A DNA stretch of 48,160 nucleotides from Welwitschia mirabilis (taxonomy: Eukaryota > Gnetophyta > Gnetopsida > Welwitschiales), in the NCBI GenBank assembly GCA_051453625.1, contig JBOZIK010000001.1, forward strand, positions 282,749,693 through 282,797,852, in the 5' to 3' direction. Positions 9,961-21,121 of the stretch are shown here, piece after piece. A program made the position numbers and the translations under genes. Position 1 is the first letter of the stretch. Each line of letters begins with the position of its first letter. The notes beneath the pieces were generated by a model, which made no database searches, was not told the DNA's origin, and was given only the letters and a program-made list of their open reading frames with translations.

Positions 9961-11330
9961 ATAAACACATGAATAAATAAGAACACAATTTTTTCAAGAA
10001 TAGCCATTCATAATAAAGGGAGGTGTCTTGATAAATAGAAAATATGTGGCTTTTGAAATGCTTAAATTAATATTAATAATTTATTTTTTACATTATTTAA
10101 GTTGATATATATGGTAGTTATAGATCAATAATTTTAGCTTTTAAAATAGTCTTAATATTGTCTTTCTTTTCAGTTTAAAGTTGTACAAAATAGTCTTGAC
10201 ACATTTAGTAATCATATAATAATACATTTTCATTTATTTTAAAAGACAAATCATTTTATTTAAATTAATTTTTACATAATTAATTGATTAATATATTTAA
10301 ACACTTAAAGGGATTGGTGATTGCATCAGAACATTTTCGATTTGTAATATGTGATATATTTCTCTTCTTAGGATTATGGTTTGTGCTTAAAGTGATTATA
10401 TTCCATAATAAATTATTTTGATTTCTATTTTGATGCCTCATAATCCTTATCCTTGTCTTATTCCTCTATATAAAAATTATTATGTAATTATTTAAAAGGT
10501 ATTAAAAAGTTAAAAAACTATTTTCCTATTTCTCTTCATTTTTAGATAACTTAGGATAATTGTCATGCATATAATTATAACTTTTATTATTTATATTTAT
10601 TTTTAAAAAATTGAAAAGCTATTTTTCTATTTCTATTCATTTTTAAATAGCTCAAGATAATTGTCTTACATACACTCCTTTATTTTTTGTTATTTCTTAA
10701 TTTTAACTAGATTAATGGTAAAATTAAGGTTATATCTTAGTATAATATTGTTTTAAAAATCTATTATATACTCTTCATACTTACATATGTAATATGGTTT
10801 AAAAAAGATGACATAAAAAAAAGGTGAATCCTACTCCAACTTTCTAGGATAGTAATTTTAAAGGTTAACTATCCTATTCTTTTAATTATAAAAGATATTC
10901 CATCTAATTAAGAGGCTAACTTTCCATATTTTCTTAATTCTAAAGATGCATTTTCCAATTTAATTCATAGAAACATTTCATTTTTAACCTAAAAAATAGG
11001 AATGCAAGAATTTAAGATTATAGTACTTTTCCATTTGTCTTTTGCTATGCGTATTTATTTTTAATTTTCTTAATAATTTCTTTTATTTTTTCTTATTTCT
11101 TTACTTTCTTCTTTTTCTCTTTGCAATGGATTATACCAAGAAATGGAAGTAGAGAAATTTTTTCTATACATTAATTTAAATGAACACTTGATAGATACTT
11201 GATAACCTTGATTATATGTAAAATATTTTAAGTGAAAGTATGTCTTCCATTTTCTTAGCTTACCTATTACATAACTTCATAGGATATCTTTAAAGATGTA
11301 GCTAATTTCCTCTGGCTTCCTTTCTATTTA
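9960..11330. other. AT-rich sequence, no gene seen apart from a two-copy repeat
   Basis: Stop codons are frequent in all frames. If the minus-strand element A continued to its 3' LTR it should lie here, but I found no integrase C-terminus, polypurine tract or LTR, so A appears truncated at about 11,330 or decayed past recognition. Confidence 0.4.
10518..10700. repeat. Two tandem copies of a 101-bp unit
   Basis: CTATTTTCCTATTTCTCTTC at 10518 recurs as CTATTTTTCTATTTCTATTC at 10619, and both continue through CATTTTTA(G/A)ATA and GATAATTGTC. The copies differ at scattered positions. Sequence is unrelated to the 101-bp array at 18.3-19.9 kb as far as I can see. Confidence 0.8.
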
Positions 11331-12930
11331 TAGATAAAAATTTATTCCAAAATGACTTGGATGCCTAGTTATTTGAATAAGTCTTGTCCAAAGCTCAAAA
11401 TAAGCTTCACATCTTTATTTTATATAATTTGAAAGCTTTATTTGTAAAGTGATTATGATTTTAGTTTTCAATGATAATAGTTTTTCTAGGAATATAATGG
11501 ATCATTTTTATTAACATCTCTACACATATAACAATAGGTCATAATTTTTAATTATTTTTTATAACCCTATAATAAAATTTATGATTATCTCTTTTTGTTC
11601 TAAAGTTGGCATTCCAAATAGCTATAAGTACTTTATATTGTTTTACTACTCTATCTTAATTTACGAATATCTTATAAAATGTTTTTTTAGGACTTTATCT
11701 CCTACTAGTAGTACTATTTCTTAAGAGTTAGATAGGTTTTAATAATTCTAGAATGATCTACATAAGGTACTTCATAAGCCTCCTTAAGAAGTTAGTGTTT
11801 CTAAAGATTTATAGATACACATAATCTTGCTCTTTTCATTAATATTCCATTAAGTATGATGGAATAAGAAAAAAATTTATTTGCTTTTTATTATCCTTTT
11901 CTAGATTTTTTCTAAGATTTCATTTTAAGGTATCTACTCCTTAAATTCTTTAATCATCTTAAAATTTACAATATAGATGCACATATTACACTTTGTTAAG
12001 GGCATCTACAACTTTATGTTCCTTGAGAGGAATATACTTAAGGTCAAATTAATATTTAATTACTAATTCCTATAATCCATTTATGTCATATTTAAGAGGG
12101 AAATTTTGAAAATATTCTCTACTTTATGATTAGTTTTTAAGTAAAATTTGCATCCTAAAAGATAATGTCTTTAGAAGTTTAGAGCATTAATAACTATTAG
12201 TAATTCTAAAGCATGCACTAAATAATTTTTCTTAGGGTGGTTAAGTTTCATTATCTTAGAGGTAATTACTTAATTACCCTACATTAAAAATACTCCTAGT
12301 CTTCTTAACATGTATTAATAAATAAGGTAAACATTTTTCTAATTCTAGAATATAATATTTAGTATTAAAGTTATGGTAAAGAAGATCTTAATGTGAAATG
12401 AGGTTTCTATTGCATATATTATTAAAGGATACCTTTACTTTTGTTAAGTTTTCCATTCGTTTTATAACCTTAAAATAGTATTAGATGAGTTATCTATAAA
12501 AGCCATCTAAACCTAAGAATCTCTTTACTTTAGTTGGATTTTTTAATTTGACTTATATCATACTACTTAAACCTTGCTAGGATCAATTTGAACTTCTTAT
12601 TTAGATATGACATGCCTAAGATAGTTTTTATATTTTCTAAAAAATTCACATTTACTTAATTTTACTGTTATGACATCCTCCTTTAATGATTACAAAATTT
12701 ATCTTAGATGACTATAATGGTTATTTTATATTTTTATGCAAACCAATAAAATTATTTAAGTAAGGCTTGCAATGTTTAAATTTCATCTTAGTAGATTTTT
12801 ACTATCAAAGATCAGATCTTTAATGATTGTAAAATCTATTTTAGATGATGAACATTGTTATTTTATGTTTTATGGAAATAATGTATCATTCATAAAAATA
12901 ATAATAAACCTATCCAAGTAAGGATTTTAA
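11330..12930 (-). pseudogene. Element A pol, C-terminal half: RT end, RNase H, integrase
   Basis: On the minus strand, from right to left, the order of Ty3/gypsy pol is visible. An RT active-site region DRFIIIFMNDTL (about 12876-12915) stands for '..FxxFxDDIL', with DD changed to ND. KLSKCEFF (12639-12663) with HVISK and VQIDPSKV, then KVKRFLGLDGFYR (about 12494-12534), form the RT/RNase H connection. KVVDALNK (11990-12011) marks the end of RNase H (usual VVADALSRK). Integrase gives LIKMIHYIPRKTIII (11472-11518; usual LTKMAHFIPTKT) preceded by PIVICVEM. Stops and frameshifts are numerous. The copy ends in the integrase core near 11,330. The RT breaks off at 12,930 where element B is inserted; the missing N-terminal part resumes at 32,079. 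Together they make one host element. Confidence 0.8.
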
Positions 12931-12976
12931 TGTTACCACTTCATTTAAGTAGATCTTTACTATCAAGGATTAGAAC
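12682..12976. repeat. Tandem duplication spanning the A/B insertion junction
   Basis: TTTAATGATTACAAAATTTA at 12682 recurs as TTTAATGATTGTAAAATCTA at 12819, and the segment AAGTAAGG...TTAGTAGAT...ACTATCAA at about 12758-12810 recurs at about 12916-12966. Each copy holds a piece of the A reverse transcriptase followed by about 45 bases of the start of the B LTR (LTR starts at 12773 and 12931). The duplication therefore happened after B inserted into A. Copies differ by indels, giving an apparent period of 137-158. Confidence 0.75.
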
Positions 12977-13430
12977 CTTTAACATATAACTCTTAACTTG
13001 AAGTCTTCTTCCAAAAATAATAGAAAAAATTTAACAGTCTCATTTGAAGTGTTATTTGTTTATTAATCATTATTTAAATAATACCTTCCAATGCTTAACA
13101 TAAGGTTTTGGTATAGTGGACTAGCCAGGTTATACTCTCTTTAAGGTTTAGTTTATGAAACCACTAGGGGTTAAACAAGCTTGTCAAGAACTCAATACAC
13201 ATATGCAAATCCCATGCTTGCACTTCACTCTTCCATTGCCCATACCTAAATGATGGTAAATGGTAATCTTATTATTTCATAATATTATTAGCTCTTTATT
13301 ATTAAAGATAATTATTCCTATAAGAGTTATATCTCCTAAATGATCATTTACATCTTTTAGAAAAATAACAAAACTATATCTAATAAAATGTAAAATTAGA
13401 TAGCATTTCCTTCATAAGGAAAAGGGATCA
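12931..13430 (-). repeat. Element B 3' LTR
   Basis: About 500 bases that match 22762-23197 joined to 32020-32078. Shared landmarks include the block around AACTCTTAACT (near 12987 and 22822), ATGGTAAA (about 13252 and 23082) and TTATTAA...GAATACA/AAGATAATT. Outer ends read TG (12931) and CA (13430). The two LTRs are clearly diverged, pointing to an old insertion. Confidence 0.75.
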
Positions 13431-13437
13431 TTATAGA

Positions 13438-13448
13438 CTTTCCCCCTT
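13438..13448 (-). other. Element B polypurine tract
   Basis: The plus strand has CTTTCCCCCTT, i.e. AAGGGGGAAAG on the coding strand, seven bases before the LTR start. This is the expected plus-strand primer for reverse transcription. Confidence 0.6.
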
Positions 13449-13639
13449 AATATTGATGTTTTTTTCTCAAATTGTTATTCCTTAGGAAAGTTCTCTTATA
13501 GTACTACGTGTCCTCATATTCTTTATTCTCATCTTACTTTACTATAATATTCAAAAATAGGTTAAGATTCATCTTTATTAACAAACATTTTTAGATAAAT
13601 TTATCATACAGATTCTTCATTTCTCCAATTATGTTGGTT

Positions 13640-14950
13640 ATAATAAGATCACTTGATTAATACTTTCCTAACGGATGTACCTCTTAGTTCCTTTTCTCTT
13701 TTATCTTTAACTCTAACTATTTTAATAATAAAAGTAATATTAGACCTTACTGAGATATTTTTTCAATTGACTGTATAGTTATCAATGTTTTCTAAATAGT
13801 ATGGTTTGAGAATACTAACATAAAAACTACATGCACACAATAATAATCAATAGTAAGATCAAGTTTGTAATCTAATTCATGAACCATTTACATGATGAAA
13901 AATGGTCTATAGAATTAAGGATCTAACTTGTCATATTATCATAGCTCTAGAGATGTTTTTCTAGATTTACTCTTAGTAAAACCTTATCACTAACTTGGAA
14001 ACCTCAATGGGACTATTTTTCATCATAGTACTTTTTGTATCTATCTTAGGCACTATCTAATTCCTTATGAATCTTTTTGATGGTTTTCTCTATCCTTTAG
14101 ATTTCTTCCTACTATACTTTCTCTCTTTAAGTGGGATCTGTCTAATAATTAGGATTTTGCAATTCATATCATAATATCTTGAAATGGAAAGCACTTAAAT
14201 ACCCTCAATTATAAGTAAACTCTACTAAGTAAAGGGAGGCTTTTCACCTTGTGGGTTTTTCATGACATAACTTTTTAGTATCGTCTTCAATATATAGCTT
14301 ACCTACTTGGTTTATTTATAAGTCTTGGGTAAAATGCTATACTAAAGAATGCTTATGTTCCTAACTACTTAAATAATTCTACAAAATGATAGATACAAAT
14401 TTTATACTAAAATTACAAATAATAATTTTTTAAGGGTCATGTAATTTAAATATCTTCCTTATAAACTGACTGGTAATATCCTTTACTTGGGCTATTATCT
14501 TAGTTGGAATGAAGTGAGTCATTTTGAGTAATCTATAAACATATACACATATCACATCATGTTGTCTAAATATTTTAGATAATCTTGTAATAAATTTCAT
14601 TATAACCTCCTCCCATTTTCATGATAATAGTTCCAATGGCTTCAAGAATCTTATTAGTTTTTGATATTCTACTTTGATCTTATGATAAATTAGGTATACT
14701 TTGATGAATTATTTTGTTTAACCTTTTGTTATTGGTTAATAACATTATTGTGATAAGATGATATACATTTTTATAAAGCTAAGGCATATGGAACCTCATG
14801 AGCCTCTCACTGAAGTTACCTATGCCATGATCTTTATGGAATGTAAAGCCATCTATTTCTCATTAATATATCATTGGAGGTTAATTGATAAGGGTGAACA
14901 TATTTTTACTTTAATACCTTTTTCTAAATTTTTTTAAAGAGTTTATCCTC
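13640..14950 (-). pseudogene. Element B integrase remnant
   Basis: The minus strand reads LKMTHFIPTKIIAQVKDITS (about 14470-14529), then FIRKIFKLHDP, then IICNFSIKF (about 14390-14425), then HFTQDL-INQV (about 14305-14337). These correspond to the catalytic core of plant gypsy integrase: 'LTKMAHFIPTK', 'LFxxEIFxLHGLP', 'IVSDRGTKF' and 'HPQTDGQTExVN'. The second catalytic Asp is replaced (SDRG to CNFS) and the Glu of the third motif is not visible. Integrase inserts the cDNA into the genome; this copy is dead. The N-terminal zinc-binding part should lie at about 14,560-14,950 and the C-terminal part to the left, both badly decayed; limits are approximate. Confidence 0.8.
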
Positions 14951-14999
14951 GGATCTTTATTCATAAATCTCCTTTTCTATTTTTGAGTTAACAATGTAG

Positions 15000-15560
15000 A
15001 CAGTAATGCATTACATTTAGCTAAATGCATCAGCCACATAATTCTTTTTTCTTAGTGTGTATTTGAGATTAAAATTATATTTTACTAAGAGTTCCATCCA
15101 TCATTATTATCTCATGTTTAGGGAAGATAATTTTATAGATATTTAAAGCTTTTATGAATAGTTGTTAATTAAAACTTACCTCTTAGAAGATATTGTCTTT
15201 ATGTCTTCAAAGCATGAAAAATGACCAATAACTCTAAGTCCTATATGAGATAGCTACCTTTGTGTTTACTAAGTCTCTATGATACATATTGGATTACCTA
15301 TCCTTCTTGCATTAGAAATACTACAAAATCTTCTTCACAGGCATCTATTTCCAATTCAAACTCTTTATCCATCTATGAAATTTTTAGTAATAGTCCTAAA
15401 GTTAATAAATGTTTGATGCAAACAAAAGCCTCTCTACATTTATCATTAAAATAAAAGGGTACTTTTTCATTTTTTAAATCCATAAATCAACTTCCGATTT
15501 TTGAAAACTTTTAAATGAATAGCCTATAAAATTCTATATGAACTAAGAAATGATTTACCT
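15000..15560 (-). pseudogene. Element B RNase H remnant
   Basis: VADAFS (15020-15037, minus) followed by a stop equals the VVADALSRK motif that ends RNase H in plant gypsy pol, and the same motif is seen in the homologous copy in A (11990-12011). The intervening sequence aligns loosely between A and B. A small plus-strand open frame at 15260-15454 is a shadow of this region. Confidence 0.65.
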
Positions 15561-16420
15561 TAGTAAGGTTATTTAGTTTTTATTGTTCCCTTACTGCCTA
15601 CACATGATTGGTATATGTTTGGATATCTCCCTCTAATATAAAATGGCTTAAATAATTAATTAAATTTCTAAATAATTAATTTTCTTAATTTCATAGTCAA
15701 CATATAATCTAAGTAATTGTGAAACTATCTTTAGATGTTGGATATATTAAGTTTTACTTTAAGAGTATACCAAAATATTATCCATAAAAGAACTATAAAC
15801 TATTCCAAGTAAGAGTGAAAAGTATTATTCATTAATGTCATGAATGTGACTCATGTATTTTTTAGACCAAATGGCATTACTATAAATTTGAATTAGTCAT
15901 ATCAAATTTAGAATACTATTTTTAGAATATTTATTTCTTTAATGCATATTTGATGGTACCCTAATTTCAAATCCTTTTTGATGAAGTACATTTCTTCTTG
16001 TAATTGATCAAATCAATCATTAATTTAAGATAATGTAACTTTTTTTTAATGATTACCCTATTTAATTGATAATATTCAATGTATAAATGAAGAAATCATC
16101 CTCCGTATTAATAAATAATACTCGAGATCTCCATGGTGATGTATTTAGACTAATTTTTCCTTCATTTACTTATTGTTCTATCTACAACTTAAGTTTCCTT
16201 TAATTCAATAACTAAAAGTTAACAAAAAGCTTGTGGAATAGGCTATGCACTAGGCATAAGATCATTAATATTTTGGGCTTTTCTATTTCGTAGTAGATGA
16301 TCTTCAAAGACTTATTAAAGTTCAAGTATCTCTTTTAGTAATTGAAGTTCATAATTATTTTTTACCATGACATAAAATAACTATGTTGCTCTTATTACTT
16401 TATTAATTTTCCTTTTATCA
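15560..16420 (-). pseudogene. Element B reverse transcriptase remnant
   Basis: VYSSFMDNILVYS on the minus strand (about 15762-15803) is the catalytic box of Ty3/gypsy RT (usual VVVFxDDILVYS); the second Asp has become Asn, a single G->A change. The region aligns with the N-terminal RT half of element A at 32,079-32,500, for example ATTATTCATTA and the TTAGAC(C/T)-type blocks. RT copies element RNA to DNA; catalysis would be lost here. Confidence 0.8.
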
Positions 16421-16429
16421 TAGATAGAA

Positions 16430-16800
16430 TTTCCTTATTCCTATCTTTTCATTTGAGGATCTATTCTTTGGATAGAGTGGGAATGAAAAGAGTGCAGTTT
16501 GGAAAGGAGGCTTTTATATTTTATTTACTTAGAAAGGATATGCCTAATATTGCATCATATTTCCTAATATTGATGACATAAAACTTATCTATGAAGCTTA
16601 AGTCATTAATTCTAAATGTTAAATTTACATAAAGATTAGACTCTATTATTACCTTATCTCCTACAACTTCAACTTTAAAACTAGATTCTCTACTAATATT
16701 CTCTTGGAAGTAATTAGTATTTTTTGTTGAAACAAGTTTAGCACTACCATCACTATCAATAAGAAATTAAAAAGGTTTTAGTTTTCAAAGATTTCTAAAT
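16430..16800 (-). pseudogene. Element B protease remnant
   Basis: FLIDSDGSA on the minus strand (16741-16768) is the aspartic protease active site (usual ALIDSGATHNFI); G of DSG has become D by a G->A change. The homologous site in element A is at 32968-32997. Position between gag zinc knuckle (right) and RT (left) is as expected. Confidence 0.75.
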
Positions 16801-16899
16801 ATCCTTTAAAATCAATAACTCAAAAGTAATTTCACATAAAACTTTTTGAATAGTAGTAAAGAGTTTATTTCCTACTCTTTTTCTTTTTCTTTTTTAACT

Positions 16900-18110
16900 T
16901 TTTGTTCTTGTATGGTTGAAGTGAAGGCTTATTTAGTTGTTTTCTTTTTTGTTGCATAATTTCTCATGATGTATACTTTCTTCTTGCAAAAGTAACATGT
17001 TGAAGCTATATGGCTTATTGTTGTTTTCTATGTTCAATTCTTACATTAAAGTAGCATGTTTTAATATTCTAATGAAAGTTAAGTTTGTTCTATGGTGCCA
17101 GGAACTTTAGCTATTATGGAAACTTGTTGTTCTACATTTATATAATACTTCATATTTTTATATTTGTTTTATGGGTAAATAAGATTCTATAGCTTGGATG
17201 TAAGGGTTCTTAAAATATCCCTTGTAAGTTCCTCTAGGTCATAGTGTATTTGATGTTTTACTAATTTCTAAAATTCATTTTGATGTTCATCAAGAATCTT
17301 TCTCTCTAATTTCAAACATTTGAATTACATGATTTTTATCTTTGATAAAATAATCTAAAACAAAGGATTTTTTAAATTTTATTAGTAAAATCTAACTATT
17401 TCATCTAGTCATTGTTTGAGATACTAATATTAATTGATCATGTTATTTCATCTCTAATTAAGAAACATCACCACATAGTAACTTCATATATTGCTTTCAA
17501 CATCCTTAAGTTTAAAATGGTTTTTAATGTTTTGAAAAAAATTGAAAACTTCTTCATAGGATCAAATTGCATTGACATACACCTAGATTTATACCTTTTT
17601 AATATACTCAAGTAGATCATGATATTCCATTCAATAAAAGGTAGTAGTTCAAGGTAAGTAATGGATTACATCTTTATTCTAAGTTACTCTTCTATGTAAA
17701 TCATCCAATGTTGGTGGCTTTAAGTACTGCGAGGATTATCTTTGTGAATTTTATATTTTCTCATTTTGATCTTATAGAGATAGCTATAGCTACAATTATA
17801 GTTTTTATAAGGATTTTTTCCATGGTCACCCTCTTTATACCTATAAAATAGAGTTTAATTTCTCATTTGCTACGTTTTGTTAGTCTTTTCAATTACATGA
17901 TTAGCTTTAAATTAAAGTAAACTTTATAAATTATTTAGTTCAAAGTAGTAATATGAGTATTCACATGGTCCTCCATAACTTGGTAATGTATGAATTGTTT
18001 AGATACCATCCTATTTTCTCCATCTATTATTTAGCCTTTTATAACTTGAAATTATATTGATTTGTTAATTTTAAAATTGTAATAATAAAGCTATTATTAT
18101 TTTTATAATT
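16900..18110 (-). pseudogene. Element B gag with zinc knuckle, decayed
   Basis: The minus strand reads CYFCKKKVYIMRNY (about 16950-17001), a CCHC zinc knuckle in which Gly-His has become Val-Tyr and the last Cys has become Tyr, all G->A or C->T type changes. A Lys-rich tail follows. To the right, up to about 18,110, the sequence aligns in patches with the gag region of element A (33,430-33,900), including the block around TTTGAATTACAT/CTTGAACTACAT. Gag forms the particle and binds RNA. The start codon is not recoverable. Confidence 0.65.
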
Positions 18111-18329
18111 TTTAACTAATAAAAATATTTAAAATTATTTATTTAATCATATAATTAACTAAGAAAGAAAATTTAATTTTTAAAAAAATACTTATCCTTT
18201 TGTCATAAATTCCTTTTGGAAGTATTGTTGTGGTCTTAATTTGATGATGTCATTAGCTTAATTTATTAGATAAAAAAAGTGGAGCCCTCTTATTAGGATG
18301 ATAAGTGATGAGATCATGATGTAAGCATC

Positions 18330-19930
18330 AGCGATCTTAATGTCCTTCTTTATCTATCTAGTCAAAATAATTTCATGATTTATGTTGGAGACTACATCAT
18401 TTGATTCATGATATAATGTTATAAACTCTACTGCCTAGTCAAAATAGTGATGCCCTCTTATGTGAAAGACTACTTTATTTGATTTATAAACTAATGATGT
18501 AAAATCTTTGGATTTATGTGGCTAAATCTAAATACCTAATTAGAATATTGGTACTCTCTTATATTGGAGACTGCTTCATTTGATCCATAGGCTAATGAAG
18601 TAAATTTTGTAAGTTCTTATGGATCATGTGAGCTACCTAATCATAATATTAATGCTAACTTATATTGGATAGTATTTCATTTACTTCATAATATTATATT
18701 ATCAACTTTATGGATTCTTATGAGTTATGTAGGCTACCTAGTCAAAATAGTAGCATCCTCTTATATTAGAAACTATCTTATTTACTTCATGAACTAATTA
18801 TGTTAACTCTATGAATCCCTACACATCATGTTGACTACGTAATCAAAATAGTAATGTTTCTTTATGTTGAAAACTACATCATTTACTTCATAAGTCAATG
18901 ATGTGAAATCTATGGGTTCATATGAGTCATGTAAGCTACTAAATCTAAATAGTAACACTACCTTATATTGAACGTTATGTGATCTACTCCATGATCTAAT
19001 GATGTGGATTCTACGGGCTCCTATGAGTTGTGTGGACTACCTAATCAGAACAATAAGGATTCCTCATGTTGAACACTACTTCATTTACTCTATGAGTTAA
19101 TGATGTGGACTCTATAGGTATTTATGAGTCTTGTGAACTGCTTAGTTAGAATAGTAACATCTCTCTATGTTGGAAATCACCTCATTTGCTCCATGAGATA
19201 ATGATTTAGACTTTATAATTTTTCATGGGATAATGATGTAGACTTTGTGGATTCTCATGGGTTATGTGTATTGCTTAGTCAAAATAGTAATATCCTCTTA
19301 TGTTAGAAACTTGTTAATTTCCTACATGAGCTGATGATATGGGCTTGATAAGATCCTATGGGTTATGTGGACTACATAGTTAAAATAGTTATGTTTCCTT
19401 CTATCAGAAACTATGTCATTTAATCCATAAGCTAATGATGTGAATTATATGTATTCTTATTGGTTATGTGAACTACCTAATTAGAATAGTGGTGCATCCT
19501 TATGTTGAAAATACTTTATTTTCTATAATAGCTAATGATATGAACTATGTGGATTTCAATGGTCGATATGGGCTTCTCGATTAGAATATTGACATCTTCT
19601 TATGTTGGAAACTACCTCATTTACTCCATGAGAAAATTTTATGAATTTTATGAGTTCTTATGGCTATGAAAACTGCTTGTTTAGAATAGTAATGCCTCTT
19701 ATGTTGGAAACTACTTTGTTTTATTCATGAGCTTATGATGTTAGACTATGTGGATTTCTATGGATCACATGGATGATCTAGTACAAATAGTGGTGCTTCT
19801 TTCATGTTTGAAATTGCCTTATTTACTTCATAAGTTATTGATGTTAACTCTATGAATCCTTATGGCCCATGTGGGCTATCTAGTTAGAGTAGTAGAATCC
19901 TCTTCTATTGGAAACTACTTCATTCAATTG
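18330..19930. repeat. 101-bp tandem array, about 15 copies, inside element B
   Basis: A unit containing TCAAAATAGTAATG, CTCTTATGTTGGAAACTACT, TCATTTACTCCATGAGC and AATGATGTGGACTCTATGGG repeats with a strikingly even period. The GATGTGGA-type anchor falls at about 18496, 18597, 18698, 18799, 18900, 19001, 19102, 19203, 19335, 19437, 19537, 19637, 19737 and 19839, i.e. 100-102 each, except one spot at 19203-19234 where a 31-base piece is duplicated. The first unit is about 20 bases short. Copies are diverged but the spacing is kept. The period is not a multiple of three and no frame is open, so it is not coding. It lies between gag and the primer site of B. Confidence 0.93.
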
Positions 19931-20317
19931 TGAGATTCCACCTTAATCACATCACAACTTGTCAACATTGTATCAAAATAATATCAACATCATTCATTGT
20001 CATATCATTGGTACCTTAATTTTTCATTAATTATTACTTAAAATTTCTTATTTCTCTTATAAATAAGTCTATAAGAATCTAATTTATTTTTTCTTATTTT
20101 CTTATTCTTGGTGTTTTTCCTAGAGTTAAGTATTCTTCATCATTTATTTATTATCTTATTCTCTTTTATTTTCTTTATATTTTTTTTTCTAGTCATTATT
20201 CTCTCTCTTTTATTTTAAAAAGTTTGTTAATATTTTTATTAATCAATATTTCTTTTCCAAGCTCTTTCCATCTTATTATAAGGTATGCTTCCTAAATATT
20301 TTCAAAATATTTAATGA

Positions 20318-21121
20318 TGAAATTTCAATCTTAGATTTATGGATAAAGAAATTTGTAATTTATTGATATAATCTAAGTCTAATTTGGTTTTAAGTTATCA
20401 GCTTTCTGATATTCTTTGCTTTCCTTATTCCAAGAATCATTTGATTTTAAATTTAATTTATGCCTCTTATAATTATAAGGCTCACACATTTCATCTTCCT
20501 AAATTTGTTTTTTTGCATATAATTCCTAAGACCATTAAGTATGCCTTTAGTTTATTAAATGGAATCCTCAAGCCTATGAAGTTCTCTAGTTATAAGTTAT
20601 AGTCCTTATATTTCTTCAACACCACCTTTCTTAACTATGTAGATAGAAAAGTCCATTCCTATAGATATTATGGTATACCTATAAAAACCATTTCATTTTC
20701 TTATATATCTCTAGGAATTCTAATTACTTATTAAAGATTTTTAGATTCTTGATCTTTTCAACTTTTCAAGTATGTCATTTACTTCTTATCTGTGACTAAA
20801 TATAGAGAATTATCATTTGATTCAAGTCATATTATTTATTCTAAAGCCATTTCATCACTTACTAAAACTAAACAAAATTCAAAATATAGATTCTTGACTT
20901 ACAGAGATGTATTTCTTTAATTATACTTTACCTTTCATAAGGGAGAAAATTTAATAGATAATAAACAAATTGATCTTCCATCTTAGATCATCATGTCATT
21001 GTCCTCTATTATAATAACTAATCCTTATGAAACCGTTCTTATGTCTAATGAGGAAGAAGATCTTGCTTATTTTTTCATAAGTGCATCTTATTTTGATAAC
21101 ATACCCGTTTCTTTTTTATAA
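20318..21121 (+). pseudogene. Unassigned decayed protein-coding frame, antisense to element B
   Basis: Taking the ATG at 20339 (MDKEICNLL), one plus-strand frame runs to a stop at 21119-21121 with no frameshift and only about six internal stops in some 260 codons; in DNA this AT-rich I would expect roughly one stop per dozen codons. Readable parts are LSYQLSDILCFPYSKNHLIL, KAHTFHLPKFVFLHIIPKTI, NYVDRKVHSYRYYGIPIKTI, SVTKYRELSFDSSHIIYSKA and, near the end, NPYETVLMSNEEEDLAYFFI. I do not recognise the family. It could be an extra ORF of element B lying in antisense or the remnant of another element nested in B. A TATA-like TATAAATAAG occurs upstream at about 20061. Confidence 0.55.

Noticed and set aside
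10518-10700. Relationship between the two-copy 101-bp repeat here and the 101-bp array at 18.3-19.9 kb
   Set aside because: The period agrees but I find no shared sequence; treated as coincidence.
17412-17615. 67-codon plus-strand open frame
   Set aside because: Lies antisense over the decayed gag of element B; composition is that of AT-rich filler.
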